The notes beneath the pieces were generated by a model, which saw only the letters and a list, made by a program, of their open reading frames with translations, was not told the DNA's origin and made no database searches. DNA of 64,000 nt from Prauserella endophytica (GTDB lineage: Bacteria; Actinomycetota; Actinomycetes; Mycobacteriales; Pseudonocardiaceae), in contig NZ_SWMS01000017.1 of NCBI RefSeq assembly GCF_005146945.1, forward strand, positions 62,001 through 126,000, read 5' to 3'. The position numbers were made by a program, and so were the translations under genes. Numbering within the stretch: position 1 is the first letter of the stretch; the number at the start of each line of letters is the position of its first letter. Positions 1-7,909 of the stretch are shown in pieces.

Positions 1-213
1 GACGCGATGACCGACAGCCCGGTGAGCGTCACCGACGAGCAGGTGGCGGAGCTGGAGCGGGAGTTCGGCCACAAGGGCGTCGTCGAGCTCACCTACCAGA
101 TCGGCCTCGAGAACATGCGGGCCAGGATCAACAGCGCCCTGGACATCACCGACCAGGGCTTCACCTCGGGCGACGCCTGCCGGGTCCCGGTGCCCGCCGA
201 TCAGCCCTCCTGA
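1..213 (+). CDS. Carboxymuconolactone decarboxylase-like protein, C-terminal part
   Basis: The frame is open from the first base, so the gene begins outside the window and only about 70 C-terminal residues are present. The visible stretch (LTYQIGLENMRARINSAL followed by GFTSGDACR) matches my knowledge of the C-terminus of alkylhydroperoxidase D/carboxymuconolactone decarboxylase-fold proteins of actinobacteria. The catalytic Cys-x-x-Cys region would lie upstream and cannot be seen. The gene converges on the sigma-factor gene, and the two 3' ends overlap by 13 bases. Such COE-type enzymes (carboxymuconolactone decarboxylase, oxidoreductase, epimerase) are the usual neighbours and presumed targets of ECF41 sigma factors. 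The true substrate is unknown. Confidence 0.7.
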   Translation, partial: DAMTDSPVSVTDEQVAELEREFGHKGVVELTYQIGLENMRARINSALDITDQGFTSGDACRVPVPADQPS

Positions 214-1142
214 CCGGCGACGCGTCCCGCCCGCTCCAGCTTGTCAGGGTTGGCCTGGTCGTAGATCGTGACGACCTTGCCGTCGCGGACCGAGAACGTC
301 TGCACGTGCGCGTCGAGGTCGCGGTAGCCCTCGCCGGGCGCGGGCGGGACGTACACGCCGAGGTCGCCGTTGACCAGCACCGGCCGCGCGCTGTTGAACG
401 CGCCGGGCTTGTAGACCTGCAGGAGGCCCTGGAGGAAGCGCATGATCTTCTCGGCGCCGACCATGATCCGGCGGGTGGTTCTGGCCTTGCCGTTGGAGTC
501 GCCGATGAGCACCACGTCGGGGTGCAGCACCTCGGCCACGGCGTGCACGTCGCCGCTCATGACGGCCGTCAGGAAGCGCTCCAGGATCTCGCGCTGCTCG
601 TCCAGGCTCTCGCGGGACGGCGGGTCGGCGTCGGCCAGCGCCCGCCGTCCGCGCGAGGCGTACTGACGAGCGGTGTCGGGCGAGACGCCGAGGATGTCCG
701 CGATCTCGGAGAACGGCACCGAGAAGGCGTCGTGGAGCACGAACGCGACGCGCTGCTCGGGCCTGAGCTTGTCCAGCACCACCATCGCGGCCATGCGCAC
801 GCCGTCGTCGCGCACGACGGTCTCCAGCGGATCCTCGCTGGCCGGGGCGCCCAGCGGGGTGACGATCGGCTCGGGCAGCCACTCGCCGACGTACTGCTCC
901 CTGCGCGCGGTGGCCGAGCGCAGCCGGTCGAGGCAGATGCGCCCCACGACCGTCGTGAGCCACGCCCGCAACTCGTGGATCTCGTCCTGTTTCTCCCGCG
1001 GCAGCGCGCTGAGCCGCAGCCACGCCTCCTGCACGGCGTCCTCGGAGTCGGCGAGCGAGCCGGTGAGCCGGTAGGCCACCGCGATCAGGTGGGAGCGGTG
1101 CGCGGAGAACTTCTCGGCGAGTGCGTTCCCGGTGACGGTCAT
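201..1142 (-). CDS. ECF41-type RNA polymerase sigma factor with SnoaL-like C-terminal domain
   Basis: The 313-residue protein has sigma-70 region 2 near residues 10-80 (YRLTGSLADSEDAVQEAWL), region 4 near 135-190 (FSEIADILGVSPDTARQYASRGR) and then a SnoaL-like fold of about 110 residues. The tail carries the DGK and NPDKL signatures that distinguish the ECF41 family. In that family the C-terminal domain modulates core-polymerase binding and replaces a separate anti-sigma factor. The start chosen is the ATG opening MTVTGNALAEKF, because the long open frame upstream is only antisense to dnaG. The adjacent carboxymuconolactone-decarboxylase-like gene fits the known ECF41 gene pairing. No anti-sigma gene is present. 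The inducing signal cannot be read from the sequence. Confidence 0.88.
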   Translation of the reverse strand: MTVTGNALAEKFSAHRSHLIAVAYRLTGSLADSEDAVQEAWLRLSALPREKQDEIHELRAWLTTVVGRICLDRLRSATARREQYVGEWLPEPIVTPLGAPASEDPLETVVRDDGVRMAAMVVLDKLRPEQRVAFVLHDAFSVPFSEIADILGVSPDTARQYASRGRRALADADPPSRESLDEQREILERFLTAVMSGDVHAVAEVLHPDVVLIGDSNGKARTTRRIMVGAEKIMRFLQGLLQVYKPGAFNSARPVLVNGDLGVYVPPAPGEGYRDLDAHVQTFSVRDGKVVTIYDQANPDKLERAGRVAGQEG

Positions 1143-1187
1143 AGGCCGAGTATGGCCGAAGACCTCCGTGTCGCGGAGGACACTAGA

Positions 1188-3092
1188 GTGGGTCCCGTGG
1201 CGGGAAGGATCCGGGAGAGCGACATCGCGCAGGTGCGCGAGCGCAGTCGGATCGACGACGTCGTCGGCGAGTACGTCGCGCTGCGCCGCGCGGGCGGCGG
1301 CGCGCTGAAGGGCCTCTGCCCCTTCCACGAGGAGAAGACGCCGTCGTTCAACGTGCGCCCCACACACGGCACGTTCCACTGCTTCGGCTGTGGTGAGGGC
1401 GGCGACGTCATCAAGTTCATCATGCAGATCGAGCACCTCGGCTTCGTCGAGTCGGTCGAGCGGCTCGCCGACCGAATCGGTCTGCGGCTGACGTACGAGG
1501 GCGGCGGGGGCAGCGTCAAGCGCGACCGCGGCACCCGCCTCCGCATGGTCGAGGCGCACAAGGCCGCGCAGGCGTACTACGCCGAGCAACTGGCCACGCC
1601 CGAGGCCCAGGCGGCGAGGGAGTTCCTCACCGAGCGCGGGTTCGACCAGGCCGCCGCGGCGAAGTTCGGCTGCGGCTTCGCGCCGGGCGGCTGGGACCGC
1701 CTGACCAAGCACCTGCTGAACAACGGCTTCGAGCTGGCCGAGCTCTACAAGGCGCAGATCTCGAAGGAGGGCAGGCAGGGCCCGATGGACCGGTTCCATC
1801 GCAGGCTCGTGTGGCCGATCAAGGATCGCGGCGGCGACATCGTCGGCTTCGGCGCGCGGCGCATCTTCGACGACGACCCGATCCAGGCCAAGTACCTCAA
1901 CACCAGCGAGAGCCCGATCTACAAGAAGTCGCAGGTGCTGTTCGGCCTCGACCTCGCCAAGCGGGAGATCGCCAGGCGGCACCAGGTCGTGGTGGTCGAG
2001 GGCTACACCGACGTGATGGCCATGCACGAGGCCGGGGTGCCCACCGCCGTGGCGTCGTCGGGTACCGCGTTCGGCGAGGACCACATGCGGGTGCTGCGGC
2101 AGCTGATGATGGACGACGACGCCTTCCGTGGCGAGGTGATCTTCACCTTCGACGGCGACGAGGCGGGGCAGAAGGCGGCGCTCAAGGCGTTCGAGGGCGA
2201 CCAGACCTTCGCCGGGCAGACCTACATCGCGGTGGCCCCCGATGGTATGGACCCGTGTGAGCTGCGGCTGGCCAAGGGCGACGCGGCCGTGCGCGACCTG
2301 GTGGCGCGCCGGATCCCGCTGTTCGAGTTCGCGATCCGCAGCCTGCTCGCCGAGTACGACCTCGACTCCGTGGACGGCCAGGTGTCGGCCCTGCAGCGGA
2401 CCGTTCCACTCGTGGCCCAGATCAAGGACCGCGCCAAGCGGGACGGCTACGCCACGAAGCTCGCGTGGTGGGTCGGCTGGCAGGACGAGGCCATGGTCGT
2501 GCGCCGTGTGCGCGAGAGCACCGGCGTGCCGGTGAAGCTCAACGGCCGCAGGCCGGCGGCCCGCAACGGGTCCGCGCCGGAGGCCGGTGGCAATGACATC
2601 GAGCGGCCCGATCCCCGCGACCCCGGGCTGCGCGCTCAGCGCGAGGTGCTCAAGGCGGCGCTGCAGGAGCCCGCGCTGGCCGGGCCCGCCTACGACACGC
2701 TGCCGGAGGACGCCTTCACCCACCCGGCGTACGTGGCCGTGCACCGCGCCGTGCTGGCGGCGGGCGGCACCGCGTCGGGGCTGACCGGTCCCGCGCTGAT
2801 CGACGCCGCCTCCCAGCACGCTCCACAAGGGACGGTGAGCTCGCTGCTCTCCGAGCTCGCGGTGGAGCCGATGCAGGCGCGGGGAGAAGCCGACGTCCGG
2901 TACGTGTCGGTCATGCTGGCCGCCGTGCAGGAGAACCTCGTGGGCAGGCAGATCGGGGAGCTGAAGTCCAAGCTGCAGCGTCTGTCGCCGGTGGACGCCG
3001 CGGACGACTACCGCGCGCTGTTCGGTGACCTCGTGGCGCTCGAGCAGTACCGGAAGGCGCTGCGTGAGCAGGCCGTGGGCGGGCTGGACTGA
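1188..3092 (+). CDS. dnaG: DNA primase DnaG
   Basis: This primase synthesises RNA primers at the replication fork and is recruited by the DnaB helicase. The 634-residue length is normal for the family. The N-terminal CHC2 zinc finger is intact (C44, H47, C65, C68). The RNA polymerase core follows with a TOPRIM domain showing VVVEGYTDVMAMHEAG near residue 267 (acidic Glu) and FDGDEAG near residue 320 (metal-binding Asp pair). The last 150 residues are the less conserved helicase-interaction region. The GTG at 1188 is preferred because GGAGGA sits 7 bases upstream. A GTG at 1197 (VAGRIRESD, the commonly annotated start) and an ATG at 1152 are in frame. The gene diverges from the sigma-factor gene and is followed by a 1-base overlap with the next gene. 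Confidence 0.96.
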   Translation: MGPVAGRIRESDIAQVRERSRIDDVVGEYVALRRAGGGALKGLCPFHEEKTPSFNVRPTHGTFHCFGCGEGGDVIKFIMQIEHLGFVESVERLADRIGLRLTYEGGGGSVKRDRGTRLRMVEAHKAAQAYYAEQLATPEAQAAREFLTERGFDQAAAAKFGCGFAPGGWDRLTKHLLNNGFELAELYKAQISKEGRQGPMDRFHRRLVWPIKDRGGDIVGFGARRIFDDDPIQAKYLNTSESPIYKKSQVLFGLDLAKREIARRHQVVVVEGYTDVMAMHEAGVPTAVASSGTAFGEDHMRVLRQLMMDDDAFRGEVIFTFDGDEAGQKAALKAFEGDQTFAGQTYIAVAPDGMDPCELRLAKGDAAVRDLVARRIPLFEFAIRSLLAEYDLDSVDGQVSALQRTVPLVAQIKDRAKRDGYATKLAWWVGWQDEAMVVRRVRESTGVPVKLNGRRPAARNGSAPEAGGNDIERPDPRDPGLRAQREVLKAALQEPALAGPAYDTLPEDAFTHPAYVAVHRAVLAAGGTASGLTGPALIDAASQHAPQGTVSSLLSELAVEPMQARGEADVRYVSVMLAAVQENLVGRQIGELKSKLQRLSPVDAADDYRALFGDLVALEQYRKALREQAVGGLD

Positions 3093-3613
3093 TGGGCCTG
3101 CTCAGCCGCCTCTTCGGCGAGCCGCTGCCGGAGCCGTTGCGAGTGTCGCTCGCCGAGGACGAGCACGTGCTCGCGGTCGCGCCCACCGGCGCCGGCGGGC
3201 ACGTCGCCGTGACGGCGCTTGGGCTGTGGCTGCCCGAGGGCGCCGGCGTGCGGCGGGTTGGCTGGCACCTGATCAGCAAGGCCGTCTGGAAGGGCGACGC
3301 GCTGACGGTGACGGAGGCCGACGAGGCGCGGACCGCGGGCCGGGCCGTGCTGCTGGCCGACCGCGAACCGGTGCGGCACGTCCTGCCGAAGCCGGGCAAG
3401 ATCCCGCAGCTCGTGCGTCGGCGCGTCGAAGGCTCCATCCGCCAGCGCTACCGCAAGGAGCTGGACGGTGGCGGTGCGTGGTTCGTGGTGCGCAAGGTGC
3501 CCGGATCCGACACATCCGTGCTCCAGGTGCGGCCCGATCCGGGTGCGGACACCGATGTGCTGGCGAGCATCGCGGAGGAGGCCGCCGCGAAGCTCGCGGG
3601 CGGAGCGCCTTAA
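3092..3613 (+). CDS. Conserved hypothetical protein coupled to dnaG
   Basis: This 173-residue protein starts inside the dnaG stop codon (TGATG, 1-base overlap), so it is probably translationally coupled to primase. It has no signal peptide or membrane segment. It alternates short strands and charged loops: the first half holds VAVTALGLWLPEG and RVGWHLISKAVWKGD, which resemble a PH-like or beta-barrel fold. A basic segment follows (KIPQLVRRRVEGSIRQRYRK, residues about 100-120). I do not recognise a named family. Small proteins of this kind are commonly found directly after dnaG in Pseudonocardiaceae in my recollection, but no function is known to me. Confidence 0.75.
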   Translation: MGLLSRLFGEPLPEPLRVSLAEDEHVLAVAPTGAGGHVAVTALGLWLPEGAGVRRVGWHLISKAVWKGDALTVTEADEARTAGRAVLLADREPVRHVLPKPGKIPQLVRRRVEGSIRQRYRKELDGGGAWFVVRKVPGSDTSVLQVRPDPGADTDVLASIAEEAAAKLAGGAP

Positions 3614-3629
3614 CAGTACGCTCGTACTG
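3614..3629. promoter_or_regulatory. Perfect palindrome in the leader of the methyltransferase gene
   Basis: CAGTACG and CGTACTG are exact inverted arms of 7 bases separated by CT. The site begins right after the upstream stop codon and ends where the GGGAGG ribosome-binding site of the next gene begins. It has the size of a TetR- or GntR-type operator, but could also form a small hairpin covering the Shine-Dalgarno. No regulator gene adjoins it. Confidence 0.45.
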
Positions 3630-3638
3630 GGAGGCGAT

Positions 3639-4403
3639 ATGTGGGATCCGGCGAAGTACCTCGACTACGGCGACCTCCGCGCGCGGCCGTTCTTCGAGCT
3701 GGTGGCCCGCGTGGAAGCGGAGGCCCCGCGCAGGGTCGTCGACCTCGGCTGCGGCCCGGGCAACCTGACGGTGACGCTCGCGCGGCGCTGGCCGGACGCG
3801 GTGGTGGAGGCGATCGACAGCTCTCCGGAGATGGTCGCCGCGGCCCGTGAGGCCGGCGTGGCCGCCCGCGAGGGTGACGTGAACGAGTGGACGCCGAGGC
3901 CCGACACGGACGTCGTCGTGACCAACGCCGTGCTGCAGTGGGTTCCCGAGCACCGGGAGCTGCTGCGGCGGTGGGTCGGGGAGCTGCCGTCGGGCGCGTG
4001 GCTGGCGATGCAGGTGCCCGGCAACATGAGCGCCCCGTCGCACACGCTCACCAGGCGGCTCGCGGCGAGCCCGGAGTGGGCGGAGCGGCTGGAGGGCGTG
4101 GTGCTGCGCGAGGACGACGCCGTGGACACCCCGCAGCAGTACGCGGATCTGTTCGCCGATCTGGGCTGCGCGGTCGACGCGTGGGAGACCACCTACAACC
4201 AGCCGTTGACCGGCGAGAACGCGGTGCTGGAGTGGATCAGCGGGACCGCGCTGCGGCCGGTGAGGGCAGCGCTGCCGGACGCGGACTGGGAGGCCTTCCG
4301 GGCGCAGCTGGCGCCGCTGCTGGAGGAGGCCTACCCGCCGCGTGTGGACGGGACGACGTGGTTTCCGTTCCGCCGGGTGTTCGCCGTCGCGCGGGTGCCC
4401 TAG
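3639..4403 (+). CDS. tam: Trans-aconitate 2-methyltransferase
   Basis: The enzyme transfers a methyl group from S-adenosylmethionine to trans-aconitate, a spontaneous inhibitory isomer of the aconitase intermediate. The 254-residue length fits Tam. The protein opens with MWDPAKYLDYGDLRARPFFEL. Motif I of class I methyltransferases, VVDLGCGPGNLT, lies near residue 35. The Tam hallmarks VVTNAVLQWVPEH and WLAMQVPGN follow, and the C-terminal half has the family pattern AWETTYNQPLTGENAVLEWISGT in two pieces. The start ATG follows GGGAGG by 4 bases. It stands as a separate unit after the dnaG pair and converges on the YtxH-like gene across a hairpin terminator. Confidence 0.9.
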   Translation: MWDPAKYLDYGDLRARPFFELVARVEAEAPRRVVDLGCGPGNLTVTLARRWPDAVVEAIDSSPEMVAAAREAGVAAREGDVNEWTPRPDTDVVVTNAVLQWVPEHRELLRRWVGELPSGAWLAMQVPGNMSAPSHTLTRRLAASPEWAERLEGVVLREDDAVDTPQQYADLFADLGCAVDAWETTYNQPLTGENAVLEWISGTALRPVRAALPDADWEAFRAQLAPLLEEAYPPRVDGTTWFPFRRVFAVARVP

Positions 4404-4405
4404 GC

Positions 4406-4430
4406 GGAGCGCCGGCCGGTCCGGCGCTCC
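4406..4430. terminator. Bidirectional hairpin terminator
   Basis: GGAGCGCCGG and CCGGCGCTCC form a perfect 10-base-pair stem round a CCGGT loop. It sits 2 bases after the methyltransferase stop and 6 bases before the stop of the convergent YtxH-like gene. There is no T-tract, as is usual for actinobacterial terminators. Confidence 0.75.
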
Positions 4431-4436
4431 ACCGGG

Positions 4437-4688
4437 TCAGGCCTGGCTGGCGTTGGGCTCCGTCGCGTACTGCCCGTTCGCACCCTGCGGGGTGTGTGAC
4501 CGGTGGCCGAAGGGCAGCTTGTCACCGACCTTCTCGCCGACCTTGGCCCTGGCGACGCCCGCGGCGCCCTGCACGGCGGGATGGTCGGCGATCTTGCGGT
4601 AGGTCCGCACGATCTGTTCGTATCGCGCACGCCCGGCACGGGCGCCCAGGACGTACCCCACGGCTGCGCCAAGCAGGAACGTCTTCAT
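4437..4688 (-). CDS. Small YtxH-like membrane-anchored protein
   Basis: The 83-residue protein begins MKTFLLGAAVGYVLGARAGRARYEQI, a short glycine-rich hydrophobic helix followed by a basic amphipathic stretch, as in the YtxH family of small general-stress proteins. The remainder (RKIADHPAVQGAAGVARAKVGEK) is an alanine/lysine-rich helix, and the tail is polar. An AGGAGG-like site lies just upstream of the ATG. Its function is unknown. Such proteins are widespread in actinobacteria and are presumed to associate with the membrane. Confidence 0.78.
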   Translation of the reverse strand: MKTFLLGAAVGYVLGARAGRARYEQIVRTYRKIADHPAVQGAAGVARAKVGEKVGDKLPFGHRSHTPQGANGQYATEPNASQA

Positions 4689-4848
4689 CTCTCGATGCCT
4701 CCTCGTCGCTGTCGACCTGGTGGTTCATTGTCCCGCAGCCAGGCGCGGAACGCTCGTGGCGTGTGGTGTGGGGGTGGTGCGAGGCGGTGATCGAGCATGG
4801 GCTAAAGTGTTAACCCGTTGGCCGGAGCGATCCAGCCGACGACAGCGA

Positions 4849-4921
<73 letters not shown>

Positions 4922-4933
4922 CAGCAAGAACAA

Positions 4934-4961
4934 GGCCTCCAAGATCATTGGAGGCCCTTTC
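4934..4961 (+). terminator. Hairpin terminator after tRNA-Asn
   Basis: GGCCTCCA and TGGAGGCC form a perfect 8-base-pair stem with a 7-base loop and are followed by CTTTCT. The hairpin ends the tRNA transcript and separates it from the convergent integrase gene. It lies on the element side of the presumed attachment site. Confidence 0.75.
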
Positions 4962-4978
4962 TGCATCCACGGTTGACA

Positions 4979-6139
4979 TCAGTTGTTGTCGGCCAGCCGG
5001 TTCATCCGCTCGGCCATCTCCCGCTTCGCCTCGTCGAGGACGTGCCCGTAGATGTTCGCGGTCGTGGTGATGGAGGCATGGCCGAGCTGGTCCATGACCT
5101 CACGGATCGTAGCCCCGTCCAGCAGGAGCAGCGTCGCGCACGTGTGGCGCAGATCATGGACCCTGCTCCGGTCGATCTTGGCCCGCCGCAACAGCCGGTC
5201 GAGCATCGTATTCACGTTCCTCGGCTCCACCACGCGCCCGGTCCGGGTCACGAACACCAGGTCGTCCGGCTGACCCAGCGCGAGGTTGAGTGAATCGCTC
5301 ATCCGCTCGGCCGTGTCCTGCCGGTGTACTTTGAGCGCGGCCAGGCACACGGCTGGCAGGAAGAGCGTGCGCCGCGAACGTTCGGTCTTCGGCTCGCCGA
5401 ACACCAACCTCCCGCGGACCCGTTGCACCGTCCGCCGCACGCGGAACTCGCCGGTGACCAAGTTGATGTCCGACCACGCCAGCCCGAGCACTTCGCCCTT
5501 GCGCAACCCGGTCATGATCAGGATGAGCCACAAGGCGTGGAGCCAGTGTTTGGCGATGTGCTTGATGAACCTCCGCGCGTCCGCGCCAGACATGGGCTCG
5601 ACCTCGTAGTGGTCTCTCGTCGGTGCCTTGACGAGCTTGGCGACGTTGCGCCCGATCAATTCTTCCCGCACGGCGTTCGCCAACGCGCTGCGCAGGACCT
5701 CGAAGATGTTCTGCACGTACCGCGCCGACAGGGGCTTGTCGTGCACGGTTTTCCTCTTGCGCAGCTTGCCGAGCATCGTCCGTACGTCGGCCGGGGTGAG
5801 TGCGTTGAGCTTGCGAGAACCGATCAGCGGCTTGAGGAACCGGCGGATCACCACCTCGTAACCGGAATAGGTCGACTCGCCACGCTCCACCCGGACGACG
5901 TTCTCCAGCCAGTACTCCAGATAGTCCGACAGCGTCATCGCCGAGTAGATCGACGGTACGCCCTTGCGGTTGTTGTCGAGCAGTTCGATGCGCTTGTCGT
6001 TCACCTCATCCCAGGTCTTGCCGTAGACGTACTTCCGTTGCCGGGTACCGTCCACCGCCAGCACGTAGACCGCCGCCTGGTAGCGGCCGTCCTTGCGCTG
6101 CACGATGGTGCCCATCCCGTTCGCCGCCCGCCCGGCCAT
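4979..6139 (-). CDS. int: Tyrosine recombinase/integrase
   Basis: This site-specific recombinase would integrate and excise the element at tRNA-Asn. The 386-residue protein has an N-terminal arm-binding segment (GTIVQRKDGRYQAAVYV), a SAM-like core-binding domain near 70-165 and a C-terminal catalytic domain. The catalytic set is complete: R213 (TGLRKGEVLGL), K251, H328 and R331 (HDLRHT), H354 (LGHAS) and the nucleophile Y364 (ANIYGHV). The chosen start MAGRAANG overlaps the stop codon of the excisionase gene (TGATG). An in-frame extension upstream is only antisense read-through. The gene points towards the tRNA, with its stop 58 bases from the tRNA end. Confidence 0.95.
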   Translation of the reverse strand: MAGRAANGMGTIVQRKDGRYQAAVYVLAVDGTRQRKYVYGKTWDEVNDKRIELLDNNRKGVPSIYSAMTLSDYLEYWLENVVRVERGESTYSGYEVVIRRFLKPLIGSRKLNALTPADVRTMLGKLRKRKTVHDKPLSARYVQNIFEVLRSALANAVREELIGRNVAKLVKAPTRDHYEVEPMSGADARRFIKHIAKHWLHALWLILIMTGLRKGEVLGLAWSDINLVTGEFRVRRTVQRVRGRLVFGEPKTERSRRTLFLPAVCLAALKVHRQDTAERMSDSLNLALGQPDDLVFVTRTGRVVEPRNVNTMLDRLLRRAKIDRSRVHDLRHTCATLLLLDGATIREVMDQLGHASITTTANIYGHVLDEAKREMAERMNRLADNN

Positions 6140-6318
6140 CAGGCAGCGTCCTGCGTGAGCGATCGCACGTAGGCGTCCACGGCATCCCGCGGAACACGCC
6201 GAGCGCCGAAGACCTTGACCGACTGGAGCAGTCCCAGCCGAATCAGGTCGTAGACGCGCGTGCGGCCGATCCCGAGCAGGCGGGCGGCTTCTTCCACACG
6301 GAGCAAAACGGGTTCCAC
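6139..6318 (-). CDS. xis: Excisionase (MerR-like helix-turn-helix)
   Basis: This 59-residue protein starts at a GTG (VEPVLLRVEEAARLLGIGRT) with GGAAG 8 bases upstream. The whole protein is a winged helix-turn-helix of the excisionase type: VEEAARLLGIGRTRVYDLI, then the wing residues VKVFGARRVPRDAVDAYV. It is coupled to the integrase by a 1-base overlap. In pSAM2-like elements this small protein binds near the attachment site and directs the integrase towards excision. It is too short and its frame too embedded to stand out as an ORF, but the motif and spacing make it a confident call. Confidence 0.88.
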   Translation of the reverse strand: MEPVLLRVEEAARLLGIGRTRVYDLIRLGLLQSVKVFGARRVPRDAVDAYVRSLTQDAA

Positions 6319-6337
6319 TGGTCACTTCCTTTCTAGG

Positions 6338-7705
6338 TCAGTTGGTGTTCAGCGATTCCTCGATCTCTTGCCGCGCAATGAGTTTTCGCTCGCGGGCCCT
6401 GGCTGCGGCGGTGTTGGCCAACGCGGCGTCGCCGATGGTGCGCCAGCCCACGCCGTCGAACAGCCAGGTCAACGTGACGGCGGCGTCGTCGCCGGTGAGG
6501 TCGAGGTCGGCTGGCGTGTGGCCGGGATGCTCGGGCGGTTCGCCGCGTTGGTAGGCCTTCCGCACGGCCCGGAGCGCGGTGAGGGTGGTGGAGTAGCGGC
6601 GGCTCTTGGTGGAGAAGTGGCCGCCGAAGCCCAGCATGTGGGCCCATTTCTGGAGCTTGCCCCAGCTCTCGGCCCAGTCCTCTCGTACGGCCTTCGTATC
6701 GCGGTAGAAGGGCCGTTGCCCGAGTTGCCAGCAGGCGGTGAGCTGGCGGGCCTGGTGGGTGTCCTGCTCGGCGTAGAAGGCGGCTGACGCGGCGGTGAGG
6801 CGGCGGGAGACGTGCCCTGCCTGCTCGGTGGCCTTGGTGGCGTATTTGGCCAAATAGGCGGCCACGGCGGTGGTGGTGAGTGTTCCGCGGTCGTCGCAGT
6901 CGGTGGGTGTGAGCCGGACGGGGCGGATGTCGACCTGCCGGCCCCAGCGGATGACCCAGCCGAGCCGGTTCTTGGGGTGCGGGGCGGTGGTGAACCGGGT
7001 GACGGTCGCAGCGTGTTCGAGGTAGCTGCGCAGCAACTCCGGGGTGATCGAAAGGTCCGGCGCGATGATTCTATCGCGGTCGTCAGGGTTGTAGCCGTCC
7101 ACACGCACCAGCGCGTGGAAATGCACCACCCCGCGCCGTTGGTATTCGGCGACTTTGGCGTAGGAGAGCCGCACCTTCACGCCGCGCTCGGTGGCCGCCT
7201 GGCGCAGTTTGCGGTTCAGGGTGATGGTGGTGCGCCGCCACAGTTCCCCGGCGTGGAAGTTCCACACGGCTTGGTGTTGGTAGTCGTAGCAGTCCCTGCA
7301 GATCGCCTCACCGAGGCGCGGGTCGTCCTCAGTGTGCCGCTGGAGGCAGATGACCTGCCGTCCGTGTTGGCAGACGGTGCCGAGCCTGCGAGCCCGGCAG
7401 GGCCGCACACGGCCATTGGAACCGACCACCCGGGTGTGCACCGGGCCGAAGGCCGGGGCGGTGAGGGTGACGAAGAAGCAGGGATGCTCGGTCACGGTGT
7501 CGGGGACGCCCTTGCCGCCGACCAGCCCGGCCTTGACGAGTTGGTAGGTGTCGGCGCGGTAGGTCTCGGCGCAGGCGGGGCACACCGAAGCGCGGCGGTT
7601 CTTGCACGCGACGTACATGACTCCATCGGGCATGTCGTCGGTGACCCGCTCGATTTCGGCGGGGCCGTGGTCGTTGTGCCAGGTGGCGGTCAGGCGCAGT
7701 CGCAC
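6338..7705 (-). CDS. repSA: RepSA-type rolling-circle replication initiator
   Basis: HUH-endonuclease replication initiator of the pSAM2 RepSA class. Motif I is FVTLT (78-82), the metal-binding HUH motif is HFHAL (195-199) and the tyrosine motif is YLAKYATKATE from residue 284. A cysteine-rich N-terminus (C34, C42, C45, then CRDC near 137) fits the zinc-binding region of the family. Family members usually have about 30 more N-terminal residues, and the frame stays open and family-like upstream of the GTG (SNPVRL) to a stop at 7823-7825. No ATG, GTG or TTG occurs in that extension, so the start is either the GTG used here or an unusual codon. The nick site should lie within or near this gene. 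Confidence 0.88.
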   Translation of the reverse strand: MRLRLTATWHNDHGPAEIERVTDDMPDGVMYVACKNRRASVCPACAETYRADTYQLVKAGLVGGKGVPDTVTEHPCFFVTLTAPAFGPVHTRVVGSNGRVRPCRARRLGTVCQHGRQVICLQRHTEDDPRLGEAICRDCYDYQHQAVWNFHAGELWRRTTITLNRKLRQAATERGVKVRLSYAKVAEYQRRGVVHFHALVRVDGYNPDDRDRIIAPDLSITPELLRSYLEHAATVTRFTTAPHPKNRLGWVIRWGRQVDIRPVRLTPTDCDDRGTLTTTAVAAYLAKYATKATEQAGHVSRRLTAASAAFYAEQDTHQARQLTACWQLGQRPFYRDTKAVREDWAESWGKLQKWAHMLGFGGHFSTKSRRYSTTLTALRAVRKAYQRGEPPEHPGHTPADLDLTGDDAAVTLTWLFDGVGWRTIGDAALANTAAARARERKLIARQEIEESLNTN

Positions 7706-7909
7706 GGGGTTCGAGCAGGCGGCGGCGGACGGGGCCCTATTTGGGCTGAACCCTGCCGTAGCTAGTTCGTGTGTGCGTGCGACCGCCTGGCGAGAGTGAG
7801 CTTTTGCAGCAGCGCGGGAGATCTACGACCGATCAAGGCACACGGCTAATTGGGCGATCGTTGAAGCAGGGGCTGGACTATCAGGGCATCCTTCTGTTAT
7901 CGGTAAAGA
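7706..7909. other. Divergent intergenic region between rep and cargo gene
   Basis: About 200 bases between two genes reading apart. The rep-proximal half is GC-rich and can be read as an N-terminal extension of Rep without a start codon. The cargo-proximal half becomes AT-richer. I see no convincing promoter hexamers and no clear inverted repeat of double-strand-origin type. Confidence 0.4.

Noticed and set aside
306-1151. Plus-strand extension of dnaG across the sigma-factor gene
   Set aside because: The extension is antisense to the sigma factor. DnaG homologues begin near the GTG at 1188-1197 and a Shine-Dalgarno fits there.
1143-2828. Long minus-strand open frame running from inside dnaG into the sigma-factor gene
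   Set aside because: It is antisense to dnaG with arginine/histidine/valine-rich shadow composition. The sigma factor has its own ATG at 1142 and a normal length.
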